From assembly GCA_039812465.1 (NCBI GenBank), contig JBDIAS010000001.1, forward strand, positions 1 to 64,000: DNA of 64,000 nt, in the 5' to 3' direction. Shown piece after piece: positions 11,253 through 19,086 of this stretch. Every line of letters starts with the position of its first letter. The stretch's first letter is position 1. This DNA comes from Austwickia sp039812465 (GTDB lineage Bacteria; Actinomycetota; Actinomycetes; Actinomycetales; Dermatophilaceae). Under the pieces are notes generated by a model. The model was given only the letters and a program-made list of their open reading frames with translations. It was not told where the DNA came from and did not search any database. The position numbers were made by a program, and so were the translations under genes.

Positions 11253-11864
11253 GTGGCCGAGGTGGTCGTGCTGCACTCCGCCCTGGGGTTGCGCCCGGGG
11301 ATCGGGGAGGCCGTGCGTCGGTTGCGCGAGCACGGTCACGTGGTGCACGCACCGGATCTGTACGACGGGCACGTCTTCGACGGGGGTCAGGCGGGGTACG
11401 CCGCGGGGATGGCCTACCTGGAGGCGACCGGCTGGACGAGGGTCGTGGACCGGGCCTGGGAGGCGGTGGAGGATCTGCCCCGGGGACTGGTGTACGTCGG
11501 CTTCTCGATGGGCGCCGGCATCGCGCAGGAACTGGCCATCAACCGGCCGGGCGCGCGCGGCGCGGTGCTGATCGCGGGCGGCGGCGCGTACGACGACGAG
11601 CCCTGGCCGCTGGGCGTGCCCGTGGACGCGCACCACATGGTGGACGACCCGTGGCTGGACGACTTCGCGCCGGTGCGCCTGGCCCGTCAGGCCGCCCGGG
11701 CGGGGGCGTGCAGCAGCGTGTACCTCTATCCGGGCGACGGGCACCTCTTCATGGACCCCGGACTGCGGGAGGAATTCCACGTCGGGCTGTCGGAGCTGTT
11801 GTGGCGCCGGCTCATGCGCTTCCTGATCCGCCTCGAGCAGGGCGTGATCCCGGCGGGTCGCTGA
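11253..11864 (+). CDS. Dienelactone hydrolase family protein
   Basis: This 203-residue alpha/beta hydrolase is of the short DLH type, with segments VVVLHSALGLRPGIGEAV, HAPDLYDGHVFD, GFSMGAG and YPGDGHLFMD. In classical dienelactone hydrolase the nucleophile is Cys; here the position is Ser85 (GFSMG), which fits a general esterase rather than chlorocatechol catabolism. The Asp and His of the triad are probably in the VDDPW region and GDGHLF. I chose GTG 11253 because of GGGGAGG upstream; the open frame extends much further without support. Natural substrate is unknown and no catabolic genes flank it. Confidence 0.8.
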   Translation: MAEVVVLHSALGLRPGIGEAVRRLREHGHVVHAPDLYDGHVFDGGQAGYAAGMAYLEATGWTRVVDRAWEAVEDLPRGLVYVGFSMGAGIAQELAINRPGARGAVLIAGGGAYDDEPWPLGVPVDAHHMVDDPWLDDFAPVRLARQAARAGACSSVYLYPGDGHLFMDPGLREEFHVGLSELLWRRLMRFLIRLEQGVIPAGR

Positions 11865-12013
11865 TCGGTCGGGCGTCCCGGACCAGCCGTCGCGCGCTCG
11901 TTGGCCCGTATCGGCACGTGGCCGGGCGTACGAGTTTGGGCGTACGAGCGTCCGTGGCGTACGAGCGGCGGAGCGTGACTCCGCGGCGGCGACGCGTTGT
12001 CGGGGGCCGCAGG

Positions 12014-12019
12014 CACAAT
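12014..12019 (+). promoter_or_regulatory. Candidate -10 element of a leaderless promoter
   Basis: CACAAT keeps the A2 and T6 of a -10 hexamer and is followed by 7 nt and ATG 12027, for which no ribosome site exists. It would make the short gene downstream leaderless. Support is modest because the first base is not T. Confidence 0.35.
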
Positions 12020-12026
12020 GAGCGCC

Positions 12027-12440
12027 ATGAGCCCAGCGGAGCCGGAGATCCCTCGCACAGGGGTGCCGCGTGCCGCCCGCGGCGCGCCGCCCGGGTGGCC
12101 GGTGGGGGTGCCGCCTCCCGACGTCGCCGGGTGGGAGGACGCGGCCACGGAGTGGCTGCTGGACCAGTGCCCGGCGGACTACCGACTGTACGAGCCGCTG
12201 CGTCGCCACCCGGTCGCGTTGGCCTGGGTGGCGGCCCGGCACGTGGAGGCCCAGGTCGATGCCGCGCGGGAGTGTTACCGTCGCGCCCGCATCGAGCTGG
12301 GCAACGACCTGGGCGCCCGCGGTGTGTCCGAGGTATTGGGTGTCCTGGAGCGCGAGGGCCTGCGGTTGCGCGCGGCGGCCCGGGCGGCGCAGCTGCTGGA
12401 CGACGCCCTGCGCGGCAAGCGCTTCGTGGAGCGTCTGTGA
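12027..12440 (+). CDS. Conserved actinobacterial protein of unknown function
   Basis: This 137-residue soluble protein has a Pro-rich N-terminal lead (1-40) and then a mostly helical domain with DAATEWLLDQCPADYRLYEPLRRHPVALAW and HVEAQVDAARECYRRARIELG. Alternating charged and hydrophobic residues suggest helix pairing; there are no catalytic motifs. I do not recognise its function. ATG 12027 is supported by CACAAT 7 nt upstream; ATG 12018 in the same frame would add MSA. It converges on the HIT gene 75 nt away. Codon use is like its neighbours. Confidence 0.65.
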   Translation: MSPAEPEIPRTGVPRAARGAPPGWPVGVPPPDVAGWEDAATEWLLDQCPADYRLYEPLRRHPVALAWVAARHVEAQVDAARECYRRARIELGNDLGARGVSEVLGVLEREGLRLRAAARAAQLLDDALRGKRFVERL

Positions 12441-12464
12441 CGGGCGTCAGCCCGAAGGCGTCAG

Positions 12465-12480
12465 CCGGCGGGCACGCCGG
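12465..12480. terminator. Short hairpin between convergent genes
   Basis: CCGGCG (12465-12470) and CGCCGG (12475-12480) form a 6-bp stem with a GGCA loop, between the unknown gene (+) and the HIT gene (-). It could stop transcription from both sides. The stem is short and has no T-run. Confidence 0.35.
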
Positions 12481-12515
12481 GGTACGTGAGGGTTGATGCC
12501 ATGTGGGCGGCGGCG

Positions 12516-12944
12516 TCAGCCGACGGGCACATGCCCGCCGTGGCCCGCCTCGCGCAGGCGGGCGCGCAGCCGGGCGGCGGCGTCGTCCATGGCCGCCGGG
12601 TCGGGGTCGGGGTCGGAGTTGCGGAGGCTGTAGTCGGCGGGCGTGAACGTCGGCCAGACGTGCAGGTGCAGGTGGGGCACTTCGAAGCCCTGGGCGAGCA
12701 GGCCCACTCGCGGGCAGCCCCACTCGGCCTGCTGGGCCGCGCCGATGTCTCGTGCCACGACGGTCAGGTGGGCGATCAGATCCGGGCTCGCCTCGGTCCA
12801 CTGCTCGACCTCCTCCCGGGACACCACGAGCGTGTGCCCGGCGGTGATCGGCGCCGCGGTGAGGAACGCCACGCACGTCTCGTCCTGCCACACGAAGCGG
12901 CCCGGGATCTCCCCGGCGATGATCCGGCTGAACACGGTCGGCAT
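12516..12944 (-). CDS. HIT family nucleotide hydrolase
   Basis: This 142-residue protein has the histidine triad HLHLHVW at residues 91-96 (His91, 93 and 95). The middle histidine is the nucleophile that attacks the alpha phosphate of nucleotide conjugates such as AMP-lysine or Ap4A. The opening MPTVFSRIIAGEIPGRFVWQD and the APITAGHTLVVSREEV segment are typical of the bacterial HinT-like branch. The stop-proximal bases reappear about 55 bp downstream with one mismatch in 19. It is divergent from dxs, and a TAGGCT element lies 6 nt before its ATG. The biological substrate is not evident. Confidence 0.9.
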   Translation of the reverse strand: MPTVFSRIIAGEIPGRFVWQDETCVAFLTAAPITAGHTLVVSREEVEQWTEASPDLIAHLTVVARDIGAAQQAEWGCPRVGLLAQGFEVPHLHLHVWPTFTPADYSLRNSDPDPDPAAMDDAAARLRARLREAGHGGHVPVG

Positions 12945-12950
12945 GCGCCC

Positions 12951-12956
12951 AGCCTA
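12951..12956 (-). promoter_or_regulatory. Candidate -10 element (TAGGCT) of a leaderless promoter for the HIT gene
   Basis: On the minus strand TAGGCT is followed by GGGCGC (6 nt) and ATG 12944, the geometry of a leaderless transcript. The same hexamer stands 7 nt before murA. Confidence 0.5.
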
Positions 12957-13149
12957 CGACCGTCGCGGCGGGGTCCGGCGGTGCCGGCGGCTCACGCGAC
13001 CTGGGTCCCCGCGGCGCACCCGTACAGGCATCCCGGGCGGATATCACAGGGTGCCTGCGCGCGCCCGATCGGGCCGCGGCGTACGCTCGGACGGGTGCCG
13101 TCTCGCGGCACGTCGTGTGGGGGTCGTTGAGGGAAGGGTCGCGCCGATC

Positions 13150-15114
13150 GTGTCGCTGCTGCAAAAAATTCGTACGCCCGCGGACCTCGCGCGCCTGGAC
13201 GCCACCCAGATCCCTGCGCTGGCCGCCGAGATCCGCACCTTCCTCGTCCACTCGGTGTGCCAGACCGGCGGGCACCTCGGCCCGAACCTCGGCGTGGTCG
13301 AGCTGACGATCGCCCTGCACCGGGTGTTCGACAGCCCCCGCGACACGATCATCTTCGACACGGGCCACATCAGCTACGTGCACAAGCTGCTGACCGGGCG
13401 GCAGGAGTTCGACCGGCTGCGCGCCAAGGGCGGCCTGTCCGGCTACCCGAGCCGCGCCGAGTCCCCACACGACGTAGTGGAGAACAGCCACGCCTCGACG
13501 TCGCTGTCCTGGGCCGCGGGGATCGCGCGGGCCTACCGGCTGCGCGGCGAGCGCCGGCACACGGTGGCGGTCATCGGCGACGGCGCCCTCACCGGCGGGA
13601 TGGCCTGGGAGGCGCTCAACAACCTCGCGATCGCCAAGGACCTGCCGCTGGTCATCGTGGTCAACGACAACACCCGCAGCTACGCGCCGACGATCGGGGG
13701 CGTCTCCGAGCACCTCAGCTGGCTGCGGACGACGGACCGGTACGAGGCCCTGCTGTCCTGGGGGCGGGACCGGATCACCCGGACGCCGATCGTCGGGGGC
13801 CCCGCGTTCGGCGCGCTGCACGGTGTGAAGAAGGGCCTGAAGGACATCCTCGCGCCACAGGGGCTGTTCGAGGACCTGGGCATGAAGTACGTCGGGCCGG
13901 TCGACGGCCACGACGAGCAGGCCGTCGAGGTCGCGCTGCGCCAGGCGAAGGGCTACGGCGCGCCGGTCATCGTGCACGTGATCACCCGCAAGGGGGAGGG
14001 GTACGATCCGGCCCGCAACGACACCGCCGACCAGTTCCACGCCGTCGGGGTGATCAACCCGGAGACCGGGCTGCCGCTGGAGGTCAGCGGCCGGTCCTGG
14101 ACCGACGAGTTCAGCGAGGCGCTGGAGGCGCTCGCGGAGCGCCGCGAGGATCTGGTGGCGCTCACCGCCGCGATGCTCATCCCGGTCGGGCTCCGCGGGT
14201 TCGCGACGGAGCATCCGGACCGGGTCTTCGACGTCGGGATCGCCGAGCAGCACGCGGTGACGATGGCCGCCGGGCTCGCCTACGGGGGCCTGCACCCGAT
14301 CGTCTGCGTCTACTCCTCCTTCCTCAACCGCGCCTTCGACCAGCTCCTCATGGACTGCGCCCTGCATCGCGCCGGGGTGACGTTCGTACTCGACCGGGCA
14401 GGGATCACCGGCAACGACGGCGCCTCGCACCACGGCATGTGGGACATGACGCTGGCCAACATCGTGCCCGGGCTGCGCCTCGCGGCCCCACGGGACGGGA
14501 CGCGGCTGACGCAGGCCCTGGAGCGCGCCGTCGCCGTCGAGGACGCGCCGACCGTACTGCGGTTCCCGAAGGGCAACCCGCCCGGCGATATCGAGGCCAT
14601 TCGCCGCATCGGGAGCGTCGACGTGCTCGCCGAGGACGCCGGGGCCGGGGCGCCCGGGGCCGCCGCGCCGGGCCGCGTGGACGATCTGATCGTGGGGATC
14701 GGGGCGCTCGTGCCGACCGCGCTCGCCGTGGCCGAGGGGCTCGCCGCCGACGGGCGCAGCGTCCGGGTGATCGACCCGGTCTGGGCGCTCCCGGTGCCGC
14801 ACGAGCTGGTGGCTCAGGCCCGCGAGGCGGGCCGGGTCGTCGTGATCGAGGACAACGTCGTCGGCGGCGGGATCGGCGCGGCCGTGGCCCTGGCGCTGTC
14901 CCAGGAGGGCGTCGTGACCCCGGTCGTGCAGGAGGGGATCCCGAAGCGCTTCCTCGAACACGCCTCCCGCGGCGAGGTCTTCGCCGAGATCGGGCTGGTG
15001 CCCGACTCGATCCTGCAGTCCCTGCGCGGGGTCTCGGCCAGCGCCGCGGGGCCCGCTCCCGGCATCGCCGACCCCTCCGACCTCGCCGGGCCGCCGACCG
15101 ACACGGCGGGGTAG
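13150..15114 (+). CDS. dxs: 1-deoxy-D-xylulose-5-phosphate synthase
   Basis: This 654-residue thiamine-diphosphate enzyme joins pyruvate and glyceraldehyde 3-phosphate in the first step of the MEP isoprenoid pathway. The N-terminal domain shows QTGGHLGPNLG, GHISYVHKLLTGR and the TPP/Mg site GDGALTGGM at about 143-151 with the following NN. The pyrimidine domain has FDVGIAEQHAVTMAAG with the catalytic Glu, and the C-terminal transketolase domain ends in a Pro/Ala-rich tail. GTG 13150 has GGGAAGGG upstream at about 11 nt. The enzyme is complete. It stands between the divergent HIT gene and an alpha/beta hydrolase, at the same place in the block as Rv2682c. Confidence 0.97.
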   Translation: MSLLQKIRTPADLARLDATQIPALAAEIRTFLVHSVCQTGGHLGPNLGVVELTIALHRVFDSPRDTIIFDTGHISYVHKLLTGRQEFDRLRAKGGLSGYPSRAESPHDVVENSHASTSLSWAAGIARAYRLRGERRHTVAVIGDGALTGGMAWEALNNLAIAKDLPLVIVVNDNTRSYAPTIGGVSEHLSWLRTTDRYEALLSWGRDRITRTPIVGGPAFGALHGVKKGLKDILAPQGLFEDLGMKYVGPVDGHDEQAVEVALRQAKGYGAPVIVHVITRKGEGYDPARNDTADQFHAVGVINPETGLPLEVSGRSWTDEFSEALEALAERREDLVALTAAMLIPVGLRGFATEHPDRVFDVGIAEQHAVTMAAGLAYGGLHPIVCVYSSFLNRAFDQLLMDCALHRAGVTFVLDRAGITGNDGASHHGMWDMTLANIVPGLRLAAPRDGTRLTQALERAVAVEDAPTVLRFPKGNPPGDIEAIRRIGSVDVLAEDAGAGAPGAAAPGRVDDLIVGIGALVPTALAVAEGLAADGRSVRVIDPVWALPVPHELVAQAREAGRVVVIEDNVVGGGIGAAVALALSQEGVVTPVVQEGIPKRFLEHASRGEVFAEIGLVPDSILQSLRGVSASAAGPAPGIADPSDLAGPPTDTAG

Positions 15115-15218
15115 TTCCCGCTTCGCCGAGCGCCCTCCGCGGGGAAAATGGCACCGGGGGCGCAGGCGTACCGGCGCCCGCACCAGCGCACGCGATCGAT
15201 CGACGTGAAGGAGACACC

Positions 15219-16109
15219 ATGACCGCCTTGTCCGCCACGCCCATGATCGGAGCCCCGCTGGGGCAGGGGGCAGCGACCGTGATCCTCGTGCACGGGATCA
15301 CCGGCAACGGGCTGTGCCTCGCGGCCATCGCCGACGAGATCGACGCGCGGCACGGCGGGGCCATCACGGTGCTGGCGCCGGACCTGCGCGGACGCGCGGA
15401 CGCGCGCGGCCTGGGGGAGCCGTACGGGATCGCCCAGCACGCCGACGACATCCTGGAGCTCGCGCACGCCGCGGGCACCCCCGTCATCCTCGTGGGGCAC
15501 TCGATGGGCGCGTTCGTGGTCGCGATGGCGGCCGCCAAGGAGCCCGGCGCGATGGCCGGCATGCTGCTGCTGGACGGCGGCTTCGCGTTCCCGATCGACC
15601 CCGAGCTGGACGCCGACGCGGCGATGAACGCGGTGCTCGGCCCGGCGATGGCCCGCCTGTCGATGACGTTCGCCGACGAGGACGCGTACTTCCAGTTCTG
15701 GGACCAGCACCCCGCCGTGAGCAAGCTGTTGGCCGACGAATCCACCAAGGGACCCACGCGACGCTACCTGCTGCACGACCTGATCAAGACGCCCGACGGC
15801 GCGGCGATGGTCTCCTCCTGCGTCCTGGACTCGATCCGCGCGGACGGCGGCGAGGTTCTGCTCAACACGGCCGTGCACCGCGCCGCCCACAACGCGGCCG
15901 CCGCCGGCGTGCCCATGGAGCTGGCCTGGGCTGCCCGGGGCATGTTCGACGAGCCGCAGGGCATGTACGACGAGGACCGCCTCTCCGTGGTCGGCCTGCC
16001 CAAGGGCATGCCGGTGACCAAGATCGACGCAAACCACTACTCGGTGATCCTGGATCCGCAGGCCGTCGGCCACGTGGTCGACGCCATCGACCGCCTGCTG
16101 CCCCGCTGA
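15219..16109 (+). CDS. Alpha/beta hydrolase
   Basis: This 296-residue alpha/beta hydrolase has an oxyanion-hole segment VILVHGITGNG (21-31), nucleophile Ser95 in GHSMGA, and the probable catalytic His in DANHYSVIL near the C-terminus. A helical lid of about 90 residues separates the last strands. The substrate is unknown; carboxylesterase or lipase-like action is the safest reading. ATG 15219 is preceded by GAAGGAG, a strong ribosome site. It lies 104 bases downstream of dxs with no clear terminator between. The gene is followed by an unusually long gene-free region rich in repeats. Confidence 0.85.
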   Translation: MTALSATPMIGAPLGQGAATVILVHGITGNGLCLAAIADEIDARHGGAITVLAPDLRGRADARGLGEPYGIAQHADDILELAHAAGTPVILVGHSMGAFVVAMAAAKEPGAMAGMLLLDGGFAFPIDPELDADAAMNAVLGPAMARLSMTFADEDAYFQFWDQHPAVSKLLADESTKGPTRRYLLHDLIKTPDGAAMVSSCVLDSIRADGGEVLLNTAVHRAAHNAAAAGVPMELAWAARGMFDEPQGMYDEDRLSVVGLPKGMPVTKIDANHYSVILDPQAVGHVVDAIDRLLPR

Positions 16110-16132
16110 GTCTCCGGGCGACTGCCCGCGGG

Positions 16133-16182
16133 CCTGGTCTCCGTTGGGGGGATCGGTCCTGGTCTCTGTCGGGGGATCGGTC
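16133..16182. repeat. 25-bp direct repeat, two imperfect copies
   Basis: CCTGGTCTCCGTTGGGGG and CCTGGTCTCTGTCGGGGG each continue into ATCGGT. The two units start at 16133 and 16158, just behind the alpha/beta hydrolase stop. Function is unknown. Confidence 0.6.
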
Positions 16183-16317
16183 CCGCGATCGACGTCGGCA
16201 CCCCAGCCCGGACGTCGGGTCCCCGGCCTTTACGGGGATGGGCGCTCGGGGTAGCGGCTGGCCGCGGACTCGCTTCTTCGGTGGGGATGCTCTTCCTGGG
16301 TGGGGACACACCGTGTT

Positions 16318-16351
16318 CGGCGTGGACGCTGCTGTAGGAGCGTCCACGCCG
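16318..16351. other. Perfect 13-bp inverted repeat, stem-loop
   Basis: CGGCGTGGACGCT (16318-16330) and AGCGTCCACGCCG (16339-16351) pair perfectly around the 8-nt loop GCTGTAGG. It is a very stable hairpin with no T-run. It could be a late terminator for the hydrolase transcript or a structured RNA element within the repeat region. Confidence 0.6.
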
Positions 16352-16426
16352 ACGAGCGTGTGTCCGCGTCGGCCGAGGGCGTCTGCGTCGGGCGGGCCTC
16401 TCGGTGGGTGAGATGCCAGGGCGCTG

Positions 16427-16582
16427 TTCCCGCCCGTGGGCGGGAAGTGTCCGCGTCGGCGCTGGTGGTGGCGTGCCGTTGTTGCCCGTGGGCGGGAAGT
16501 GTCCGCGTCGGCGCTGGTGGTGGCGTGCCGTTCCCGCCCGTGGGCGGGAAGTGTCCGCGTCGGCGCTCGTGCTGCGGGCCGG
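16427..16582. repeat. Three tandem 52-bp repeats, each with a palindrome
   Basis: Units start at 16427, 16479 and 16531. The first and third begin with the perfect palindrome TTCCCGCCCGTGGGCGGGAA (9-bp arms, GT centre); the second has it partly decayed (TTGTTGCCC). Each continues with GTGTCCGCGTCGGCGCT. The third copy diverges near its end. Spacers are absent, so this is not a CRISPR array. Confidence 0.85.
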
Positions 16583-16681
16583 TCTCCCTGTCGGTCCCGT
16601 CACACCGGCTTCCGGGGGCTCAGGAGACCCGCCGGGGAGCCGACGGGGATGGTGTACTCATCTGTTGCAGGAGGATTCACC

Positions 16682-17086
16682 GTGCCCAGGACCGCCGAGC
16701 CCCTCCGGCCGGTCGCGCCACGACGCAGCGCACCGAACCGCGGCCGCCCCATGTACCACACCACCGCCGACGACGTCGTGATCGCCGATCACGCGCTCTG
16801 GACGCGGGACGACGCCGATTTCTTCGCCTTGCTCGGCGGCACACGGGCGGTGTTCCCGCCCGTCGTCGCGCCGACGCAGCAGGTGCTCATGGCCCGCGCG
16901 CGCTGCCAGGCGATGGAGCGCGGCGAGCGGTTCGACCCGGTGCGGTACCTGCACGAGCAGGCAGACCTCGACCCTGACCGCTTCGACGCCGGCCTCGTGG
17001 CCCTCGCGCTGGACTTCTACGGCCGCCGTCGGCAGAGCATGCTCCGGGCGGTCGAGCGCCCGCAGGCGACCAGCCAGGTTGCCTGA
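16682..17086 (+). CDS. Small protein of unknown function
   Basis: This 134-residue predicted protein starts at GTG 16682, which has a textbook AGGAGG ribosome site 7 nt upstream (16669-16674). A basic, Pro-rich lead (1-23) precedes a compact part with MYHTTADDVVIADHALWTRDDADFFALLGG, then VLMARARCQAMERGERFDPVRYLHEQADLDPDRFDAGLVALALDFYGRRR, which looks helical. I recognise no family. The ribosome site and codon bias argue that it is real. It sits between a repeat-rich region and another tandem repeat, so it could be a recent insertion or a lineage-specific gene. An alternative start is ATG 16751. Confidence 0.6.
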   Translation: MPRTAEPLRPVAPRRSAPNRGRPMYHTTADDVVIADHALWTRDDADFFALLGGTRAVFPPVVAPTQQVLMARARCQAMERGERFDPVRYLHEQADLDPDRFDAGLVALALDFYGRRRQSMLRAVERPQATSQVA

Positions 17087-17130
17087 CTTCGGCCCCGGGC
17101 CCCGGGGCACGTGGTCGCGGACGTCGCAGA

Positions 17131-17234
17131 CGGCCTGAAAACCACTCGGATGCCCTGAGAACCCTCGCATGCCCTGAGAACCCTCGCATGCCCTGAGAAC
17201 CCTCGCATGCCCTGAGAACCCTCGCATGCCCTGA
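17131..17234. repeat. 19-bp tandem repeat, four exact copies plus partial ones
   Basis: ATGCCCTGAGAACCCTCGC repeats exactly from 17150 to 17225 (four units). A decayed copy precedes it (from about 17131) and a truncated one follows (17226-17234). It lies between two convergent genes. Copies are contiguous, so it is a minisatellite-like array rather than a CRISPR. Confidence 0.85.
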
Positions 17235-17278
17235 AGCCCCGGGATGGTGCGGACGCCTCAACTCCTGATGCGGACGCC

Positions 17279-17328
17279 TCAGATGTCGCGGGGGCGTCAG
17301 ATGTCGCGGGGCCCGTCAGATGTCGCGG
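17279..17328. repeat. Duplicated 3' end of murA, three copies of a 13-mer
   Basis: TCAGATGTCGCGG occurs at 17279, 17297 and 17316. The copy at 17316 is the real murA stop codon and last codons (F-R-D-I-stop, minus strand). The other two lie downstream of the gene at steps of 18 and 19 bp. Confidence 0.75.
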
Positions 17329-18845
17329 AACGTGGTCACGCTGGCGCCCAGCGCGTTCAGGCGGTCGGCCAGGTCCTCGTACCCGCGGTTGATCACGTAC
17401 ACGTTCCGCAGGACCGAGGTACCCTCCGCCGCCAGCATCGCGATCAGCACGACGACGCCGGGGCGCAGCGCCGGCGGGCAGACAACCTCGGCGGCCCGCC
17501 AGCGGGTCGGCCCGTCCACCATGACCCGATGCGGGTCGAGGAGCTGTACGTGGGCGCCGACCTTGTTGAGCTCGGTCAGGTAGATCGCCCGGTTCTCGTA
17601 CACCCAGTCGTGGATCAGCGTCCGTCCCTGCGCCACCGCGCCGATCAGCGCGAAGAACGGCAGGTTGTCGATGTTGAGGCCCGGGAAGGGCATCGGGTGG
17701 ATCTTGTCGATCGGCGCATGCAGCGGCCCCGGGATCGTCGTGAGGTCCACGAGCCGGGTCTGACCGTTGGCCGAGGGGTACTCCTCCGTCAGCTCGTACC
17801 GCATCCCCATCCCGGCCAGCGTCGCCAGCTCGATCTCAAGGAACTCGATCGGCGCCCGGTTGATGGTGATCTCCGAGCCGGTGACCACCGCGGCGGACAG
17901 CAGGCTCATCGCCTCGATCGGGTCCTCGCTGGGGGAGTAGTCCACGTCCTCCTCGATCACGGCGCGCCCCCGCACGGTCAGCGTCGTGGTGCCGATCCCC
18001 TCGATCTGCACGCCGAGGCGCTCCAGGAAGAAGCACAGGTCCTGGACCATGTAGTTGGAGCTGGCGTTGCGGATGACCGACGTCCCGTCGAACCGGGCCG
18101 CCGCCATCAGCGCGTTCTCCGTCACCGTGTCGCCGCGCTCGGTCAGCACGATCGGCCGGGTCGGGCGCACGGAGCGGTCCACGCTCGCCAGGTAGCGCCC
18201 GTTCGTCGCCTCGACCGACAGTCCGAAGTTGCGCAGCGCGGTCATGTGCGGCTCGATCGTCCGCGAGCCGAGGTCGCACCCGCCGGAGAACGGCAGCGAG
18301 AAGTCGTCGAAGTCGTGGAGCAACGGCGCGAAGAACATGATGATCGTACGGGTGCGCCGGGCGGCGTCTTGGTCCATGGCGGACAGGTCGAGGCGCTCCG
18401 GCGGGACGATCTCGAGGTCGTTGCTGCCCGGCAGCCAGCGTGTCTTGACCCCGATGCTCCAGAGCACCTCGAGGATCCGGTTGACCTCCTCGATGCGCGC
18501 GAGGCTGCGCAGGGTGGTCTTGCCCCGGTTGAGCAGCGAGGCGCACAGCAGGGCGACGGCCGCGTTCTTGCTGGTTTTGACGTCGATCGAGCCGGTCAGC
18601 TTCGTGCCGCCGGTGATCCGCAGGTGCTGCGGGCCGGAGCTCCCGAGGGAGACGAATTCGGAATCCAGCGAGGCGCCGATGCGGGCGATCATCTCCAGGG
18701 ACAGGTTCTGCTTGCCCTGCTCGATGCGGGCGACCGCGCTCTGGCTGGTGCCGAGGTGGTCAGCGAGCTCGGTCTGGGTCATCCCCTGGTGACGACGGGC
18801 GTCGCGGATGAGGCCTCCGATGCGTGCCAAGTAGTCCTCGCTCAT
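17316..18845 (-). CDS. murA: UDP-N-acetylglucosamine 1-carboxyvinyltransferase with N-terminal XRE domain
   Basis: This 509-residue fusion has a helix-turn-helix XRE domain (about residues 5-60, core GMTQTELADHLGTSQSAVARIEQGKQNLS) joined to a complete EPSP-synthase-fold MurA. The MurA part shows the KNAAVA lysine (Lys93), the PEP-reactive Cys190 in SGGCDLGSRTIEPH, the PSEDPIEAMSLLSAAVVTGS loop and INRGYEDL near the end. MurA transfers enolpyruvate to UDP-GlcNAc, the first committed step of peptidoglycan synthesis. The HTH suggests DNA binding, probably autoregulation: a 12-bp palindrome overlaps the promoter 15 bp before the start. ATG 18845 has TAGGCT 7 nt upstream, consistent with a leaderless transcript. 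Confidence 0.92.
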   Translation of the reverse strand: MSEDYLARIGGLIRDARRHQGMTQTELADHLGTSQSAVARIEQGKQNLSLEMIARIGASLDSEFVSLGSSGPQHLRITGGTKLTGSIDVKTSKNAAVALLCASLLNRGKTTLRSLARIEEVNRILEVLWSIGVKTRWLPGSNDLEIVPPERLDLSAMDQDAARRTRTIIMFFAPLLHDFDDFSLPFSGGCDLGSRTIEPHMTALRNFGLSVEATNGRYLASVDRSVRPTRPIVLTERGDTVTENALMAAARFDGTSVIRNASSNYMVQDLCFFLERLGVQIEGIGTTTLTVRGRAVIEEDVDYSPSEDPIEAMSLLSAAVVTGSEITINRAPIEFLEIELATLAGMGMRYELTEEYPSANGQTRLVDLTTIPGPLHAPIDKIHPMPFPGLNIDNLPFFALIGAVAQGRTLIHDWVYENRAIYLTELNKVGAHVQLLDPHRVMVDGPTRWRAAEVVCPPALRPGVVVLIAMLAAEGTSVLRNVYVINRGYEDLADRLNALGASVTTFRDI

Positions 18846-18852
18846 GCCGGTT

Positions 18853-18871
18853 AGCCTAACTCATATATGAG
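18853..18871 (-). promoter_or_regulatory. murA promoter with 12-bp palindromic operator
   Basis: The perfect palindrome CTCATATATGAG (18860-18871) lies directly upstream of TAGGCT (minus strand, 18858-18853), the -10 element 7 nt before the murA ATG. Its A/T-rich core contrasts with the surrounding GC. A half site, GATGAG, lies at about 18889. It is the natural candidate operator for the HTH domain of MurA. Confidence 0.6.
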
Positions 18872-19086
18872 ATAACAACTGGTAGTAGATGAGATTGCCT
18901 CTCCGCACCAGAAGTCGTCTCCAACCGGGGAGCCGATGAGGACGACCGACCAAGTTTTGCATGGAGGCCTCGCCCCGACCGAATCACCCGGTCTCTCGGA
19001 GTGTCGCACGAGCCGGCGCCGCGGGGCGGGAAGGCGCTCCGGCGCGCCGCCCGACCTGCGCCGCAGTCGCCCCGCCGGCAGCAGTC

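Larger units (their letters stand above)
16110..16681. other. Gene-free region rich in repeats and hairpins
   Basis: These 572 bases have open frames on both strands, but none has normal composition, a ribosome site or recognisable protein sequence. The stretch holds a 25-bp near-direct repeat (16133-16182), a perfect 13-bp-arm hairpin (16318-16351) and three 52-bp tandem units (16427-16582). The repeated GTGTCCGCGTCGG word also occurs at about 16359. It is one of the longest gene-free stretches of the window. Confidence 0.7.

Noticed and set aside
11812..15183. Long minus-strand open frame spanning the HIT gene and dxs
   Set aside because: It is a shadow of dxs and the real HIT gene in another frame, of low complexity and with no recognisable domain.
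16427..16582. Possible CRISPR or origin iterons
   Set aside because: The 52-bp units are direct tandem copies without spacers. No replication protein or plasmid gene is nearby, and the chromosomal context is conserved.
16404..16781. Plus-strand open frames across the 52-bp repeats
   Set aside because: They translate the repeats into Gly/Arg-rich low-complexity text, lack ribosome sites and conflict with the better-supported gene at 16682.
17150..17234. Possible CRISPR array
   Set aside because: The 19-bp repeats are contiguous without spacers and no cas genes are present.
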